64,000 bases of DNA from contig JANYLQ010000029.1 in the NCBI GenBank assembly GCA_025363755.1, forward strand, positions 248,001 to 312,000, given 5' to 3'. The notes beneath the pieces were generated by a model. That model ran no database searches. It saw only the letters and a program-made list of their open reading frames with translations, and had not been told where the DNA came from. Positions 1 to 8,545 of this stretch are shown in pieces. The stretch is from Hyphomicrobiales bacterium (GTDB taxonomy: Bacteria > Pseudomonadota > Alphaproteobacteria > Rhizobiales > Aestuariivirgaceae). The position numbers and the translations under genes were made by a program. Position 1 is the stretch's first letter, and each line of letters begins with the position of its first letter.

Positions 1-119
1 TCAGTGCGCGACGGCATTTTTCTGCCTGCCGCTTTTTCCAGCCAGTAATCATAAAGTTGGCGTTGTTCCGGCACAACCAATTGTGCCCGGAACGCCCCAG
101 TTTCCGGTCTGTTTAACAC
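1..119 (-). CDS. PAS_5-type sensory protein, N-terminal fragment (runs off the left edge)
   Basis: About 39 residues are visible, from a GTG start at 119-117 down to the window edge. The start is supported by an AAGGGG ribosome site a few bases upstream. The peptide reads (V)LNRPETGAF, later LYDYWLEKAAGRKMPSR. The LYDYW...GR.MP.R pattern is typical of the N-terminus of PAS_5 (formerly DUF1347-like) proteins, single PAS-fold proteins of alphaproteobacteria with no settled ligand. It lies 116 bases downstream of a DUF2336 gene on the same strand, so the two may be co-transcribed. The rest of the protein is outside the window, so domain content and function cannot be checked. Confidence 0.6.
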   Translation of the reverse strand, partial: MLNRPETGAFRAQLVVPEQRQLYDYWLEKAAGRKMPSRT

Positions 120-235
120 TGCCGCCCCTTAACAATTTCGAATCGGTGCGCCTCACCGCTTGTCTTTGTTATGAATCCACATTTGCTGATCCGCAAGAGT
201 CAAAGGTTAAAAATTATTACTCTTCGTCAGTGAAC

Positions 236-1771
236 CTAATTGAGCGGCGCGTAAGGGCCAGTTCTCATCGTCGCCCAATCCCAATAGGTGAGCAATATGC
301 GTGCCTTGTTAAAGGAGAACGAATCAAATGTTGATTGCAGTTCCTCAACTTCACGCGTGGAGTCAATCAAGCCAGAAGCTGATAGTTTAAGCTTTTCAAA
401 AATCTCAGTCACTTGCCCGCGTGAAACGCCTGCGGCCTTTAACAGTGCAGCCAAAGGTTCACCCTGCTTATCGGACAAAATGCGACTCACAGTGGCATGA
501 TTGACGTTTGCATATTCGGCTAATGCTGTTGAAGCACCCTCCAAATTACCTTCGCCTGCCATATCCAATGCCGCGACAATTTTTTCAGGGTCAGCAAATT
601 GAGCATCGTTTTGTTCTTCGCCATCTGTGACACGAGTGATTTTCAAAATCTTGGTCAAGGTTTCAGAGTCGGTGAGGAAACGATTGAGTAAATAACGGCG
701 CAGAGGAACCGGCGCCAACCAGAATAGCTCGAACGCCATCGGGACAGGTAAATCAGGTCTTGTGCAAAGTGGCGCCAAGAGGTCGGGATAATCTTTGGCG
801 AATTCCAGCAAATCCAAGAATGACTCTTGTGGAATTTCAGCGCCAAGGTTTCTCACCAGTGTCAGCAGAACAGAGTCGTCACCTCTATTGACCAATTCGC
901 TGGTGATGGCTCTTGATAATCTGCGCCTCCGAGCAATCATACGAATTTTTGCCAGATCACCTTCGCCGACCACCATGATCAAATCTTCATCAGTGATGTG
1001 CATGCAGTCTTCAAGAAGTGGCCCGGCGACAACGATGTTTGGATCGGCAATCAACTTGGCCATCAAAAGCGCTGGGGGATTGTCCATCAGGCGAACACGC
1101 TCTGCCAACATCACTAAAGACTTAATCGGCAAGCGCGGCAGCATGCGCAGCAGTGTATCAGCAGCCAAGGCGCGTTCTTGCGGCAGGCCGGCCGAATTGC
1201 TCGATGCCATCATATCCAACAAACTGCGTGCGAGCTCGGCGGCTTCTTGTTCTTGTTCCGGTGTTTGCAGAATAGGTTGTGCGGGCTGTCTTTGCGGTAA
1301 AATTCCCGGAGACACAGCAAAAGCGTCGCGCGGCCTTTGTCTTACTACTGGTTTTTTGACTACAACAGATTCAGTAGCAATTTCTATTTCTGTCTCTTCG
1401 ACATTTTCTGGCGTCGAAATATCTGGTGAATAGACATGGTCTTCTGGTCGACTTTCTACTGAGGTCTGTTCTGCGAGGTCAGCCTGCTGAGTCGCTGCTT
1501 CTATCTTTTGAACAGATTCGGCCGGCGCACTCTGTCCAAAAATTTCGGCCAATATCGCTGGAGCAGCTTCGGGCGCTTCCGCCTTCACTTTGATCTTTGG
1601 TACAATAATTGATGGAACCGCTGGCTTCTTCAAAAGCGCAGTTAAGCGGCGGAATGATTCAGCCGAAACCTGCCTGCGCAATTCTGCCGACGAATCAGCC
1701 ATCCTTGCCCCTTGTATCGAGGCAGGCGTGGTCACAGAACTTTGTCCCTGCGAAGCTGAAATATCCGTCAT
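236..1771 (-). CDS. DUF2336 domain-containing protein
   Basis: A protein of about 511 residues. The N-terminal 200 residues are low in complexity, rich in Ala, Glu, Val and Pro and probably disordered. The second half carries the helical DUF2336 domain (PF10098), recognisable from stretches such as ARRRRLSRAITSELV and RPDLPVPMAFELFW, which form HEAT-like repeats of aspartate- and leucine-rich helices. The family is largely restricted to alphaproteobacteria and has no established biochemical function. I chose the ATG at 1771 (MTDISASQ) over an upstream TTG at 1828, because the TTG extension (MKRNPALLFW) does not resemble the family. The divergent msrB gene starts 194 bases away, and a CtrA-like box lies in the gap. 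Confidence 0.8.
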   Translation of the reverse strand: MTDISASQGQSSVTTPASIQGARMADSSAELRRQVSAESFRRLTALLKKPAVPSIIVPKIKVKAEAPEAAPAILAEIFGQSAPAESVQKIEAATQQADLAEQTSVESRPEDHVYSPDISTPENVEETEIEIATESVVVKKPVVRQRPRDAFAVSPGILPQRQPAQPILQTPEQEQEAAELARSLLDMMASSNSAGLPQERALAADTLLRMLPRLPIKSLVMLAERVRLMDNPPALLMAKLIADPNIVVAGPLLEDCMHITDEDLIMVVGEGDLAKIRMIARRRRLSRAITSELVNRGDDSVLLTLVRNLGAEIPQESFLDLLEFAKDYPDLLAPLCTRPDLPVPMAFELFWLAPVPLRRYLLNRFLTDSETLTKILKITRVTDGEEQNDAQFADPEKIVAALDMAGEGNLEGASTALAEYANVNHATVSRILSDKQGEPLAALLKAAGVSRGQVTEIFEKLKLSASGLIDSTREVEELQSTFDSFSFNKARILLTYWDWATMRTGPYAPLN

Positions 1772-1885
1772 AAGTCCCAAGCCAATCCCATACTGCCCCC
1801 AAAACAGCAATGCAGGGTTCCGCTTCAAACTTGATTAACGCAGCCGATTAAGCATGCTGGAAATAGATTTCCTTTAGAGTCATGG

Positions 1886-1900
1886 TTAACATTCGGTAAA
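1886..1900. promoter_or_regulatory. Possible CtrA box, imperfect
   Basis: TTAA, seven bases, then TAAA. This is one mismatch from the alphaproteobacterial CtrA consensus TTAA-N7-TTAA. It lies between the divergent DUF2336 gene and msrB. A single imperfect site can arise by chance, so this is a weak call. Confidence 0.25.
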
Positions 1901-1965
1901 AATTACGTGTTCATGCCTTCACAAATCAACGACTTATTCACATATTGGGGTTCGAGGAGAATAAA

Positions 1966-2370
1966 ATGAGCAAAATTACGAAGCCCGAAGCAGAATGGAA
2001 AAAAGAACTTTCACCCGAGGCCTATCATGTGGCGCGCGAGCACGGCACCGAACGCGCATTCACCAGTCCGCTGAACGATGAAAAGCGCGAGGGCATGTTT
2101 GTTTGCGTGGCTTGCGGCAACGCGGTTTTTCCGTCAGACTCGAAATTTGACTCTGGCACGGGCTGGCCCAGCTTCTATGAACCCGTAAAGGCTGAGGCTG
2201 TTGGTACCACGACAGACCGAAAGTTTTTCATGACCCGCACAGAAGTGCATTGTGCTGATTGTGACTCGCATTTGGGCCATGTGTTTAATGATGGACCAAA
2301 GCCCACTGGACTGCGCTATTGCATCAATGGTGTTGCCCTAGATTTTCACCCCGAAGATGAAGAAGATTGA
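1966..2370 (+). CDS. msrB: Peptide-methionine (R)-S-oxide reductase
   Basis: Reduces the R epimer of methionine sulfoxide in proteins, in the cytosol. From the ATG at 1966 (GAGGAG ribosome site nearby) the protein has 134 residues, normal for MsrB. The zinc site is intact: Cys47-x2-Cys50 and Cys96-x2-Cys99. The GTGWPSF motif is at 64-70, HLGHVF at 102-107, and the catalytic cysteine is Cys119 in RYCIN. The usual resolving-cysteine position (CGN) is around Cys50-Gly51. The stop overlaps the TTG start of the downstream oligopeptidase by four bases, implying coupling. The complementary msrA enzyme is encoded 16 kb away and is predicted to be exported. Confidence 0.95.
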   Translation: MSKITKPEAEWKKELSPEAYHVAREHGTERAFTSPLNDEKREGMFVCVACGNAVFPSDSKFDSGTGWPSFYEPVKAEAVGTTTDRKFFMTRTEVHCADCDSHLGHVFNDGPKPTGLRYCINGVALDFHPEDEED

Positions 2371-4460
2371 GACATAATTTGAAAGCTCCCCACGCAAAGA
2401 AAATTCCAACGACTGAAACACATCACGGTATTACCAAGCATGATGATTATAAATGGCTGAAGGCGGATAATTGGCAAGAAGTGATACAAGAGCCATCACT
2501 TCTGCCACAAGATATTCGCGATTATCTCGAAGCCGAGAATGCCTACACGCATGCGCAGATGGCCGACACGGAAGCTTTACAGGAAAAGCTATTTGCTGAA
2601 ATCAAAGGGCGCATCAAAGAAGATGATTCATCGGTGCCTGCACCCGATGGCAAGTATTTTTATTTTTCGTCGCATGTGGTGGGTGGGCAATATCCGAGAT
2701 ATTTGCGGCGCTTGAAATCGGGCGGCGAAGACGAACTTTTGTTTGACGGAAATGCGCTTGCAAAGGGCCATGAGTATTTTAGCTTTGGCGGCATTGCGCT
2801 TTCGCCTGACCAAAAATTGGCGGCATGGTCTTACGACAATAAGGGCTCTGAATTTTATGAGTTGCGCGTTCGTGATTTAAGCACGGGGCTTGATCATGAT
2901 GATGTAATCGAAAATACTTCAGGCGGCGCTGTTTGGGCTGCTGACGGAAAAACATTTTTCTACACAACCCAAGATGACAATCATCGGCCTCTGAAAACTT
3001 GGGCGCATGTTTTGGGCACGGCACAATCTGTTGACCGATTGGTTTATGAAGAGAAGGATACCGGATTATTTACCGGTGTCAGTTCGACGTTTTCAGAAAA
3101 ATTTATCACGGTCGATATTCATGATCATGACACATCTGAGATTTGGTTGATTGATGCAGATAAGCCTGATTCTGCACCGCGCCTAATGGTTTCTCGGGTC
3201 GATAAAATTGAGGCCGACGTCGAACATTGGAACGATAAATTTCTGATTAAAACCAATAGGAACGGCGCAGAAGATTATAAGATTGTTGAAGCACCGGTTT
3301 CTGATCCATCGCCTGCAAATTGGAAGGATTTCATTCCGCATCGGCCTGGAATATTTATCGTTGGGATGATGGTTTTGAGGAACTGGTTCGTGCGGGTTGA
3401 GCGCGAAAATGCCCTGCCCCGCATTGTGATCCGCGATATGAATTCAGGCGAAGAACATTCCATTGCCTTTGATGAAGAAGCTTACTCGCTGGGCATTGGC
3501 GAGATGCGTGAATATGATACTGATACGCTAAGATTTAGCTATTCATCGATGACCACGCCTGGCCAAATTTTCGATTACAATATGAAAACCCGTGAACGCG
3601 TTTTGCGCAAGACACAGGAAATTCCGTCGGGCCATGATGCTTTGCTTTATAAAACCCGCCGTGTGCAAGCGATCGCGCATGATGGCGAGAATATCCCGGT
3701 GACACTACTCTATAGAAAATCGACTCCGCTTGATGGCTCAGCTCCGCTTTGGCTTTATGGATATGGGTCTTATGGTATCTCGATGCCGGCTGGATTTAAT
3801 ACAAATATTTTGTCCCTTGTCGACCGCGGATTTGTCTATGCGATTGCCCATATTCGCGGTGGGCAAGAGAAGGGCCGCGCTTGGTATAAGAAAGGCAAAC
3901 TGGAATTCAAGACCAACACGTTCAAGGATTTCATTTCCGTCGGACAGCATTTAATTGATGCGAAGTTTACGTCAAAGGGCAAAATTATCGCTCAAGGTGG
4001 AAGCGCCGGCGGCCTGTTGATGGGCGCTGTTGTCAACATGGCGCCAGAAATGTTTGATGGCGTTGTTGCCGAGGTTCCATTTGTTGATGTATTGACGACG
4101 ATGCTGGATGATACGCTGCCTCTCACTCCGCCTGAATGGCCGGAATGGGGCAACCCTATTGAAAGCAAACAGGCATATGAAACTATCCTTGGCTATTCAC
4201 CTGTCGATAATGTGCGAGCGATGGCATATCCAAATTTATTGGCCGTGGGTGGTTTGACTGATCCGCGCGTGACTTATTGGGAACCTGCGAAGTGGATTGC
4301 AAAATTGCGCGCGTTCAATACGGGTTCTAACTTGCTACTTCTAAAAACAAACATGGGCGCTGGCCATGGCGGAGCTTCGGGGCGGTTTGACCGCTTGAAG
4401 GAAGTAGCAGAGGTTTATGCGTTTGGGTTGAAGGTGGCGGGGAAGATGAATGCTGCTTGA
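2367..4460 (+). CDS. ptrB: Oligopeptidase B-type prolyl oligopeptidase (S9A)
   Basis: A serine peptidase that cleaves short peptides, classically after basic residues; cytoplasmic. 697 residues, the normal length. An N-terminal seven-bladed propeller (about residues 80-400) is followed by an alpha/beta-hydrolase domain. The catalytic triad is visible: Ser546 in GGSAGG, Asp632 in GLTDPRV and His667 in GAGHGG. The start is a TTG inside the msrB stop; a second TTG four codons later is possible. No ATG lies near, and the protein needs this N-terminus (DDYKWL motif near residue 25). The last 11 bases overlap the next gene. Confidence 0.92.
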   Translation: MRHNLKAPHAKKIPTTETHHGITKHDDYKWLKADNWQEVIQEPSLLPQDIRDYLEAENAYTHAQMADTEALQEKLFAEIKGRIKEDDSSVPAPDGKYFYFSSHVVGGQYPRYLRRLKSGGEDELLFDGNALAKGHEYFSFGGIALSPDQKLAAWSYDNKGSEFYELRVRDLSTGLDHDDVIENTSGGAVWAADGKTFFYTTQDDNHRPLKTWAHVLGTAQSVDRLVYEEKDTGLFTGVSSTFSEKFITVDIHDHDTSEIWLIDADKPDSAPRLMVSRVDKIEADVEHWNDKFLIKTNRNGAEDYKIVEAPVSDPSPANWKDFIPHRPGIFIVGMMVLRNWFVRVERENALPRIVIRDMNSGEEHSIAFDEEAYSLGIGEMREYDTDTLRFSYSSMTTPGQIFDYNMKTRERVLRKTQEIPSGHDALLYKTRRVQAIAHDGENIPVTLLYRKSTPLDGSAPLWLYGYGSYGISMPAGFNTNILSLVDRGFVYAIAHIRGGQEKGRAWYKKGKLEFKTNTFKDFISVGQHLIDAKFTSKGKIIAQGGSAGGLLMGAVVNMAPEMFDGVVAEVPFVDVLTTMLDDTLPLTPPEWPEWGNPIESKQAYETILGYSPVDNVRAMAYPNLLAVGGLTDPRVTYWEPAKWIAKLRAFNTGSNLLLLKTNMGAGHGGASGRFDRLKEVAEVYAFGLKVAGKMNAA

Positions 4461-4995
4461 TGCCTCAAAAACATCACTTCTCATTGTCGATGTTCAAGAT
4501 CGCTTGCTGCCCGCGATGGCTGAGCCTGAGCGGATCGTTTCTCGTTGTCAGATTTTACTGAAGGCGGCGGAGGTTCTGGAGATTCCGGTAACGATTTCGG
4601 AGCAGTATCCCAAGGGCTTGGGGCGCACAGTACCGGAATTGATGACGAACTTTGCCAAAGTTTTTGAGAAACTCTCATTTTCGTGTTGGCGCGATATTGA
4701 AATGCGTAAAGCTTTCATCGAACTCCATGAGCATGAACGGCCACTGATTATTGTGGCAGGAATTGAGGCGCATGTATGTGTGCTGCAATCCTGCATCGAT
4801 CTTTATAATGCAGGGTTTGGGGTTTTTGCCGTGGCCGATGCTATGGGGTCGCGGAAGGTGGAATCCGCCGCATTGGCCTTTGACCGATTACGGGGTATGG
4901 GCATTCAAGTGATCAATACCGAGATGGCCATATTTGAGCTGATGGAAAAGGCGGGAACGCCAATGTTCAGGACGCTTTCGGCATTGATCAAATAA
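4450..4995 (+). CDS. Isochorismatase-like cysteine hydrolase
   Basis: A 181-residue protein of the isochorismatase/nicotinamidase fold. The catalytic triad of the family is present: Asp14 in LLIVDVQ, Lys74 in FEKLSF and Cys110 in EAHVCVLQ. The cis-peptide pattern (AGIEAHVC) is typical of the YcaC/YwoC-like branch rather than true nicotinamidases, so the amide or ester substrate is unknown. It overlaps the 3' end of the oligopeptidase gene and probably belongs to the same transcript as msrB-ptrB. Confidence 0.88.
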   Translation: MLLDASKTSLLIVDVQDRLLPAMAEPERIVSRCQILLKAAEVLEIPVTISEQYPKGLGRTVPELMTNFAKVFEKLSFSCWRDIEMRKAFIELHEHERPLIIVAGIEAHVCVLQSCIDLYNAGFGVFAVADAMGSRKVESAALAFDRLRGMGIQVINTEMAIFELMEKAGTPMFRTLSALIK

Positions 4996-4999
4996 TATA

Positions 5000-5013
5000 G
5001 CAGTTTAAACTGC
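5000..5013. promoter_or_regulatory. 14-bp perfect palindrome upstream of gcdH
   Basis: GCAGTTTAAACTGC is fully self-complementary. It lies just after the isochorismatase-like gene and 19 bases before the gcdH ATG, followed by an A-rich run. It may be an operator or a weak hairpin. With no loop and no T-run on the plus strand it is not a convincing terminator. No regulator gene is adjacent. Confidence 0.3.
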
Positions 5014-5032
5014 AAAAAATTCTGGAGTTCAC

Positions 5033-6211
5033 ATGGCTAAAACGTCTGATTTCAACTGGGAAGACTCGCTCGATCTTGAGAGCTGGTTGACGGAAGAGGA
5101 GCGGATGATCCGCGATTCCGCGCGGGCATTTGCGCAAGATAAATTGCAGCCACGGGTTTTAAGTGCGTTTCGTGATGAGCGGTTTGATGCTGAGATCATG
5201 ACTGAGCTTGGAGCAATGGGATTTCTGGGCGTGATGACGGACGAGAAATATGGCGGCAGTGGCCTTGGCTATGTGGCTTATGGTTTGGTGGCGCGGGAAG
5301 TGGAGCGCGTGGATTCTGGTTATCGCTCGGCGATGAGTGTGCAGAACTCTCTCGTCATGCATCCGATTGAGGCGTTTGGCACGGAAGCGCAGAAGATGAA
5401 ATATTTGCCGAAGCTGGCGACGGGCGAAATGATCGGCTGCTTTGGTTTGACCGAGCCTGATGCGGGCTCTGACCCAGGTGGCATGAAGACACGGGCGACA
5501 AAAGTTAAAGGCGGCTATGTTTTAAATGGCTCAAAGATGTGGATTTCAAATTCGCCGATTGCGCATATCGCAATCATATGGGCAAAGCTGGATGATGATA
5601 TTCGCGGCTTTGTCGTTGAACGCGGCATGAAGGGATTTTCAACGCCAGAGATTAAAGGCAAGATTTCACTGCGCGCTTCGATCACGGGAGAAATTGTTCT
5701 TGAAAATGTTGAGGTGCCTGAGGATGCTTTGTTGCCTTTGGCTAAAGGGCTGGGCGGGCCGTTTTCGTGTTTGAATAAAGCGCGCTTTGGCATTGCCTGG
5801 GGTGTGATGGGAGCGGCGGAAGATTGTTGGCACCGCGCACGGCAATATGTTTTGGACCGTAAGCAATTTGGCAAGCCGCTGGCCGCCAATCAACTGGTGC
5901 AATTGAAATTGGCGAATATGCAAACTGAAATTTCGTTAGGTTTGCATGGTTGTTTGGCATTAGGTCGCGGGCTCGAACGCGGCACATGTGCACCACCTGC
6001 AATTTCACTGATGAAGCGCAACAACTGCGGCAAAGCGCTGGATGTGGCCCGCATGGCGCGTGACATGCATGGCGGCAACGGCATATCGGAAGAATATCAC
6101 GTGATCCGTCACATGGTGAACCTTGAAACCGTGAACACCTATGAAGGTACTCATGATGTGCACGCGCTGATTTTAGGACGGGCGCAGACGGGCATACAGG
6201 CGTTTCAATAG
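5033..6211 (+). CDS. gcdH: Glutaryl-CoA dehydrogenase
   Basis: A decarboxylating FAD acyl-CoA dehydrogenase converting glutaryl-CoA to crotonyl-CoA in lysine, tryptophan and benzoate catabolism. 392 residues, the standard length. The GCDH-specific pattern [12 protein letters not shown] lies near residues 102-113, the FAD/acyl site [14 protein letters not shown] near 135-150, and the C-terminal [25 protein letters not shown] region carries the catalytic Glu (in TYEGTHD, near residue 370). This tail separates GCDH from other acyl-CoA dehydrogenases. ATG at 5033 follows a GGAG site. The stop overlaps the next start by one base. Confidence 0.95.
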   Translation: MAKTSDFNWEDSLDLESWLTEEERMIRDSARAFAQDKLQPRVLSAFRDERFDAEIMTELGAMGFLGVMTDEKYGGSGLGYVAYGLVAREVERVDSGYRSAMSVQNSLVMHPIEAFGTEAQKMKYLPKLATGEMIGCFGLTEPDAGSDPGGMKTRATKVKGGYVLNGSKMWISNSPIAHIAIIWAKLDDDIRGFVVERGMKGFSTPEIKGKISLRASITGEIVLENVEVPEDALLPLAKGLGGPFSCLNKARFGIAWGVMGAAEDCWHRARQYVLDRKQFGKPLAANQLVQLKLANMQTEISLGLHGCLALGRGLERGTCAPPAISLMKRNNCGKALDVARMARDMHGGNGISEEYHVIRHMVNLETVNTYEGTHDVHALILGRAQTGIQAFQ

Positions 6212-6654
6212 TGATTGAAATCATACGCGCTGATCCGCGCGAATTTATTTCGTTTCTGCAGGCCAGTGATGATTATGCCTCTTCGCTTTATCCGGCAGAG
6301 AGCAATCATATGCTGGATGTGGAAACATTGCTCCGTCCACAGATGAATTTTTTTGGTGTGCTGGTTGGTGGCGTTGTGAAGGGCTGTGGCGGGTTTTGGG
6401 CGCATGAAGATTATGTTGAGATCAAGCGCGTGTGGATTGATCCATCGGCACGAGGGCTTGGTCTTTCACGAAAATTGATGACTGTGTTGGAAGATGAGGC
6501 GCGGACATTGGGGCTTAAGGTAGCGCGGCTTGAGACTGGCATTTCGCAGCCTGAGGCATTGGGCCTTTACCATTCGCTTGGTTATGTGGAGCGCGGGCCA
6601 TTTGGGGATTATAAGTTGGATCCTTTGAGTGTGTTTATGGAAAAAATGCTCTGA
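6211..6654 (+). CDS. GNAT family N-acetyltransferase
   Basis: A 147-residue single-domain acetyltransferase. The acetyl-CoA loop is recognisable as RGLGLSRKLM (near residue 82), with the preceding strand EIKRVWIDPSA and a C-terminal ETGISQPEALGLYHSLGYVERGPFG typical of the YjdJ/amino-group-transferring GNATs. The substrate is unknown. It starts with a GTG sharing one base with the gcdH stop, so it is coupled to gcdH. Its 3' end overlaps the convergent TSUP gene by 20 bases. Confidence 0.88.
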   Translation: MIEIIRADPREFISFLQASDDYASSLYPAESNHMLDVETLLRPQMNFFGVLVGGVVKGCGGFWAHEDYVEIKRVWIDPSARGLGLSRKLMTVLEDEARTLGLKVARLETGISQPEALGLYHSLGYVERGPFGDYKLDPLSVFMEKML

Positions 6655-7408
6655 GTGGATTGCTGGGATCGAGCAAAAGCTTCAAAGCCATGGCGCAACA
6701 TACGATGACCAAAAGTGGCCTGATAATTTTCGCGCCATGTTTCATGGCAAATCGGCTTCCCAGCTGGGCGCCGATAAATTGGCAGATGCCCATCACCAAA
6801 CCAAGCAAGATGTAGATTTTTCCTGAAAAGGCAAAAACCAAAAGTGAGGCGATGTTGGATGTGAAGTTCAACAGTTTGGTTTTTGCAGTGGCTTGTACAA
6901 TTCCAAGGCCCATGAGCGTTACGAGTGCCACCATATAAAACGAACCCGTGCCAGGGCCGAAGATGCCGTCATAAAATCCAAGAGCGGGAGCTACACCAAA
7001 AGCAAATGCACTTGAGGATATGCGCTGTACTTTGGACTGATTGGTGAGGCTTGGGGAGAAAGCGAAATAAAACGCGATCAATATGAGCAATATTGGCAAC
7101 ACAACAACCAGTAGATTTTTTGGTGCGTAGTTAATTGTTAAAACACCACAACAGGCGGCAATAAATGTGGCGATAATTGTCGGAATGTTTTGTTTGAAAT
7201 CAATATGGCCTTTGCGCCAGAAGGCAATTGCCGCAGAGCCTGTGCCGAAACTGCCCTGCAATTTGTTGGTGGCCAATGCTGATACGGGATCAAGGCCCGC
7301 GAGTAATAGCGATGGTAGAGCCAACAGGCCGCCGCCGCCCGCGATGGCGTCGATGAAGCCAGCGACGAGTGCGACAACAGCGAGCAGCGCTAAAGTTGTT
7401 AAAGGCAT
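6635..7408 (-). CDS. TSUP (TauE/SafE, YfcA-like) membrane transporter
   Basis: A 257-residue inner-membrane protein with about eight hydrophobic segments and the diagnostic N-terminal motif GFIDAIAGGGGLLALPSLLLAG, followed by ATNKLQGSFGT. TSUP family members move sulfite, sulfoacetate, organosulfur or other small organic anions; this one cannot be assigned a substrate from sequence. Its ATG shares one base with the stop of the upstream TetR gene, so regulator and transporter form one coupled unit. Confidence 0.9.
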   Translation of the reverse strand: MPLTTLALLAVVALVAGFIDAIAGGGGLLALPSLLLAGLDPVSALATNKLQGSFGTGSAAIAFWRKGHIDFKQNIPTIIATFIAACCGVLTINYAPKNLLVVVLPILLILIAFYFAFSPSLTNQSKVQRISSSAFAFGVAPALGFYDGIFGPGTGSFYMVALVTLMGLGIVQATAKTKLLNFTSNIASLLVFAFSGKIYILLGLVMGICQFIGAQLGSRFAMKHGAKIIRPLLVIVCCAMALKLLLDPSNPLRAFFP

Positions 7409-8007
7409 TATGCTTCTTTCAATCCCGCAATCATCATGCGCAGATTATCTTCTTCAACAGCATGCAGCGAGACATGCGGTGGCAAGCGGCGCGCTGATTT
7501 TAACATCGATAATCCGTGTACGGATGACCACACATGGGTGGCAGCGATGGGCGCGCGCAATGCACCCGTGACTTGGGCCACGGCATTTTCGAGTTGCGAC
7601 CATGCCTCATAAGATGACTTGGTGAGGGCGGGTGTCATTGACATTTTGACGACTTGGCCAAACATCAGGCCATAGACGGCAGAATTTTCATCGGCAAAGC
7701 GTAAATAGGCGCGGCCCATGGCGTGGAGCCGATCTTCGGCCGTTTGGCGTTTGGACTCTTCTGCGGCACTTCCAAGTGCGTTTACAAATTTTTGGAAGCC
7801 ACGCGCGGCGATTTCCCCCAACAAATCCGCCATCGACGCAAAATGATGTTTGGGCGCGGCGTGGGAAACACCCGCCCGCCTGGCAATCTCACGTAAAGAA
7901 ACATCATCGATTGGCATTTCCAACAGCGCCTGCTCCCCAGCAAGAAGCAAATGCTCACGCAAGTCGCCGTGATGATAGGGTTTTTGTGTCGCCGTTGGCA
8001 TTGTCAT
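7408..8007 (-). CDS. TetR/AcrR family repressor (WHG-type C-terminal domain)
   Basis: 199 residues. The N-terminal helix-turn-helix is clear (SLREIARRAGVSHAAPKHHFASMADLL, about residues 37-64), and the C-terminal ligand domain resembles the TetR_C WHG group (AYLRFADENSAVYGLMFG). ATG at 8007 or 8001 could both be used; the AGG upstream is better spaced for 8001. The gene faces the ABA4-like gene, and the gap holds three copies of a 13-bp palindrome, so autoregulation and control of both arms is likely. The signal it senses is unknown. Confidence 0.92.
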   Translation of the reverse strand: MTMPTATQKPYHHGDLREHLLLAGEQALLEMPIDDVSLREIARRAGVSHAAPKHHFASMADLLGEIAARGFQKFVNALGSAAEESKRQTAEDRLHAMGRAYLRFADENSAVYGLMFGQVVKMSMTPALTKSSYEAWSQLENAVAQVTGALRAPIAATHVWSSVHGLSMLKSARRLPPHVSLHAVEEDNLRMMIAGLKEA

Positions 8008-8029
8008 AACCTAAATGAATAGCGATATC

Positions 8030-8042
8030 TTTACAATGTAAA
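8030..8042. promoter_or_regulatory. TetR-type operator copy 1
   Basis: TTTACA-A-TGTAAA, a perfect 13-bp inverted repeat with a one-base centre, located 22 bases upstream of the TetR start. It is identical in its arms to copy 3, and its centre is 20 bp from that of copy 2, about two helical turns. Confidence 0.7.
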
Positions 8043-8049
8043 AATAAAC

Positions 8050-8062
8050 TTGACAGTGTAAA
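8050..8062. promoter_or_regulatory. TetR-type operator copy 2, overlapping a TTGACA -35 element
   Basis: TTGACA-G-TGTAAA differs from the perfect palindrome by one base. The substitution also creates a consensus -35 hexamer (8050-8055) for rightward transcription; a T/A-rich -10 candidate lies near 8075-8080, with spacing somewhat long. Repressor binding here would block RNA polymerase at the promoter of the ABA4-like operon. Confidence 0.6.
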
Positions 8063-8080
8063 ACTGATATGCTTTTTATA

Positions 8081-8093
8081 TTTACACTGTAAA
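8081..8093. promoter_or_regulatory. TetR-type operator copy 3
   Basis: TTTACA-C-TGTAAA, a perfect 13-bp inverted repeat 17 bases before the ABA4-like start. Its centre is 31 bp from copy 2, about three helical turns, so the three sites lie on the same DNA face. Confidence 0.7.
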
Positions 8094-8110
8094 GATTAAA
8101 GGTGACACGC

Positions 8111-8545
8111 ATGACAGCGGATTTTTTGTTTAGTTTGGCTAATCCCGCAGCGTTGCTGGGTTGGATCATTTTGGGGGTGGGAATTGTCTGGAACAAGCCT
8201 TTTTTACGCGATGAGATCGCAGGACGTGTCTGGCCGCTTGGGCTTTCGGTGCTTTATACGATTTTAATCGGTGCTTTCTTCTTCAAAGCTCAGGGTGGGT
8301 TTGACACATTGGCGAATGTACAAAAGCTTTTCACCTTCCCTTGGGCTGCGCTTGCTGGCTGGGTTCACTATTTGGCTTTTGACCTCTTCATCGGTGCGGT
8401 GATTTCCCGAGATATTATGAAGCTTGGCATTTCACGTCTGTTCCTCATCGTGCTTTTGCCACTCACATTTATGTTTGGTCCGATTGGTTATTTGGGTTTT
8501 GTGATCGTGCGCACAGCTTTGGCTAAAAAGGAGATTGCAGTATGA
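8111..8545 (+). CDS. ABA4-like membrane protein (DUF4281)
   Basis: 144 residues with four hydrophobic helices. The pattern LFSLANPAALLGWIIL at the N-terminus, then WVHYLAFDLFIG and FGPIGYLGFVIVR, matches the ABA4-like family (PF14108), named after the plant protein needed for neoxanthin formation. The bacterial members have no proven activity. The ATG at 8111 is preceded by AAAGGTGA, better than the GTG nine bases earlier. The stop overlaps the next ATG by four bases (ATGA), so it is translated together with the following membrane protein. No carotenoid gene is visible nearby. Confidence 0.8.
   Translation: MTADFLFSLANPAALLGWIILGVGIVWNKPFLRDEIAGRVWPLGLSVLYTILIGAFFFKAQGGFDTLANVQKLFTFPWAALAGWVHYLAFDLFIGAVISRDIMKLGISRLFLIVLLPLTFMFGPIGYLGFVIVRTALAKKEIAV

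Noticed and set aside
795-1433. 212-codon open frame opposite the DUF2336 gene
   Set aside because: Composition (Ser/Arg-rich) and lack of motif fit an antisense shadow.
5000-5013. Rho-independent terminator after the isochorismatase gene
   Set aside because: The palindrome has no loop and no T-run on the coding strand; it was kept only as a weak operator candidate.
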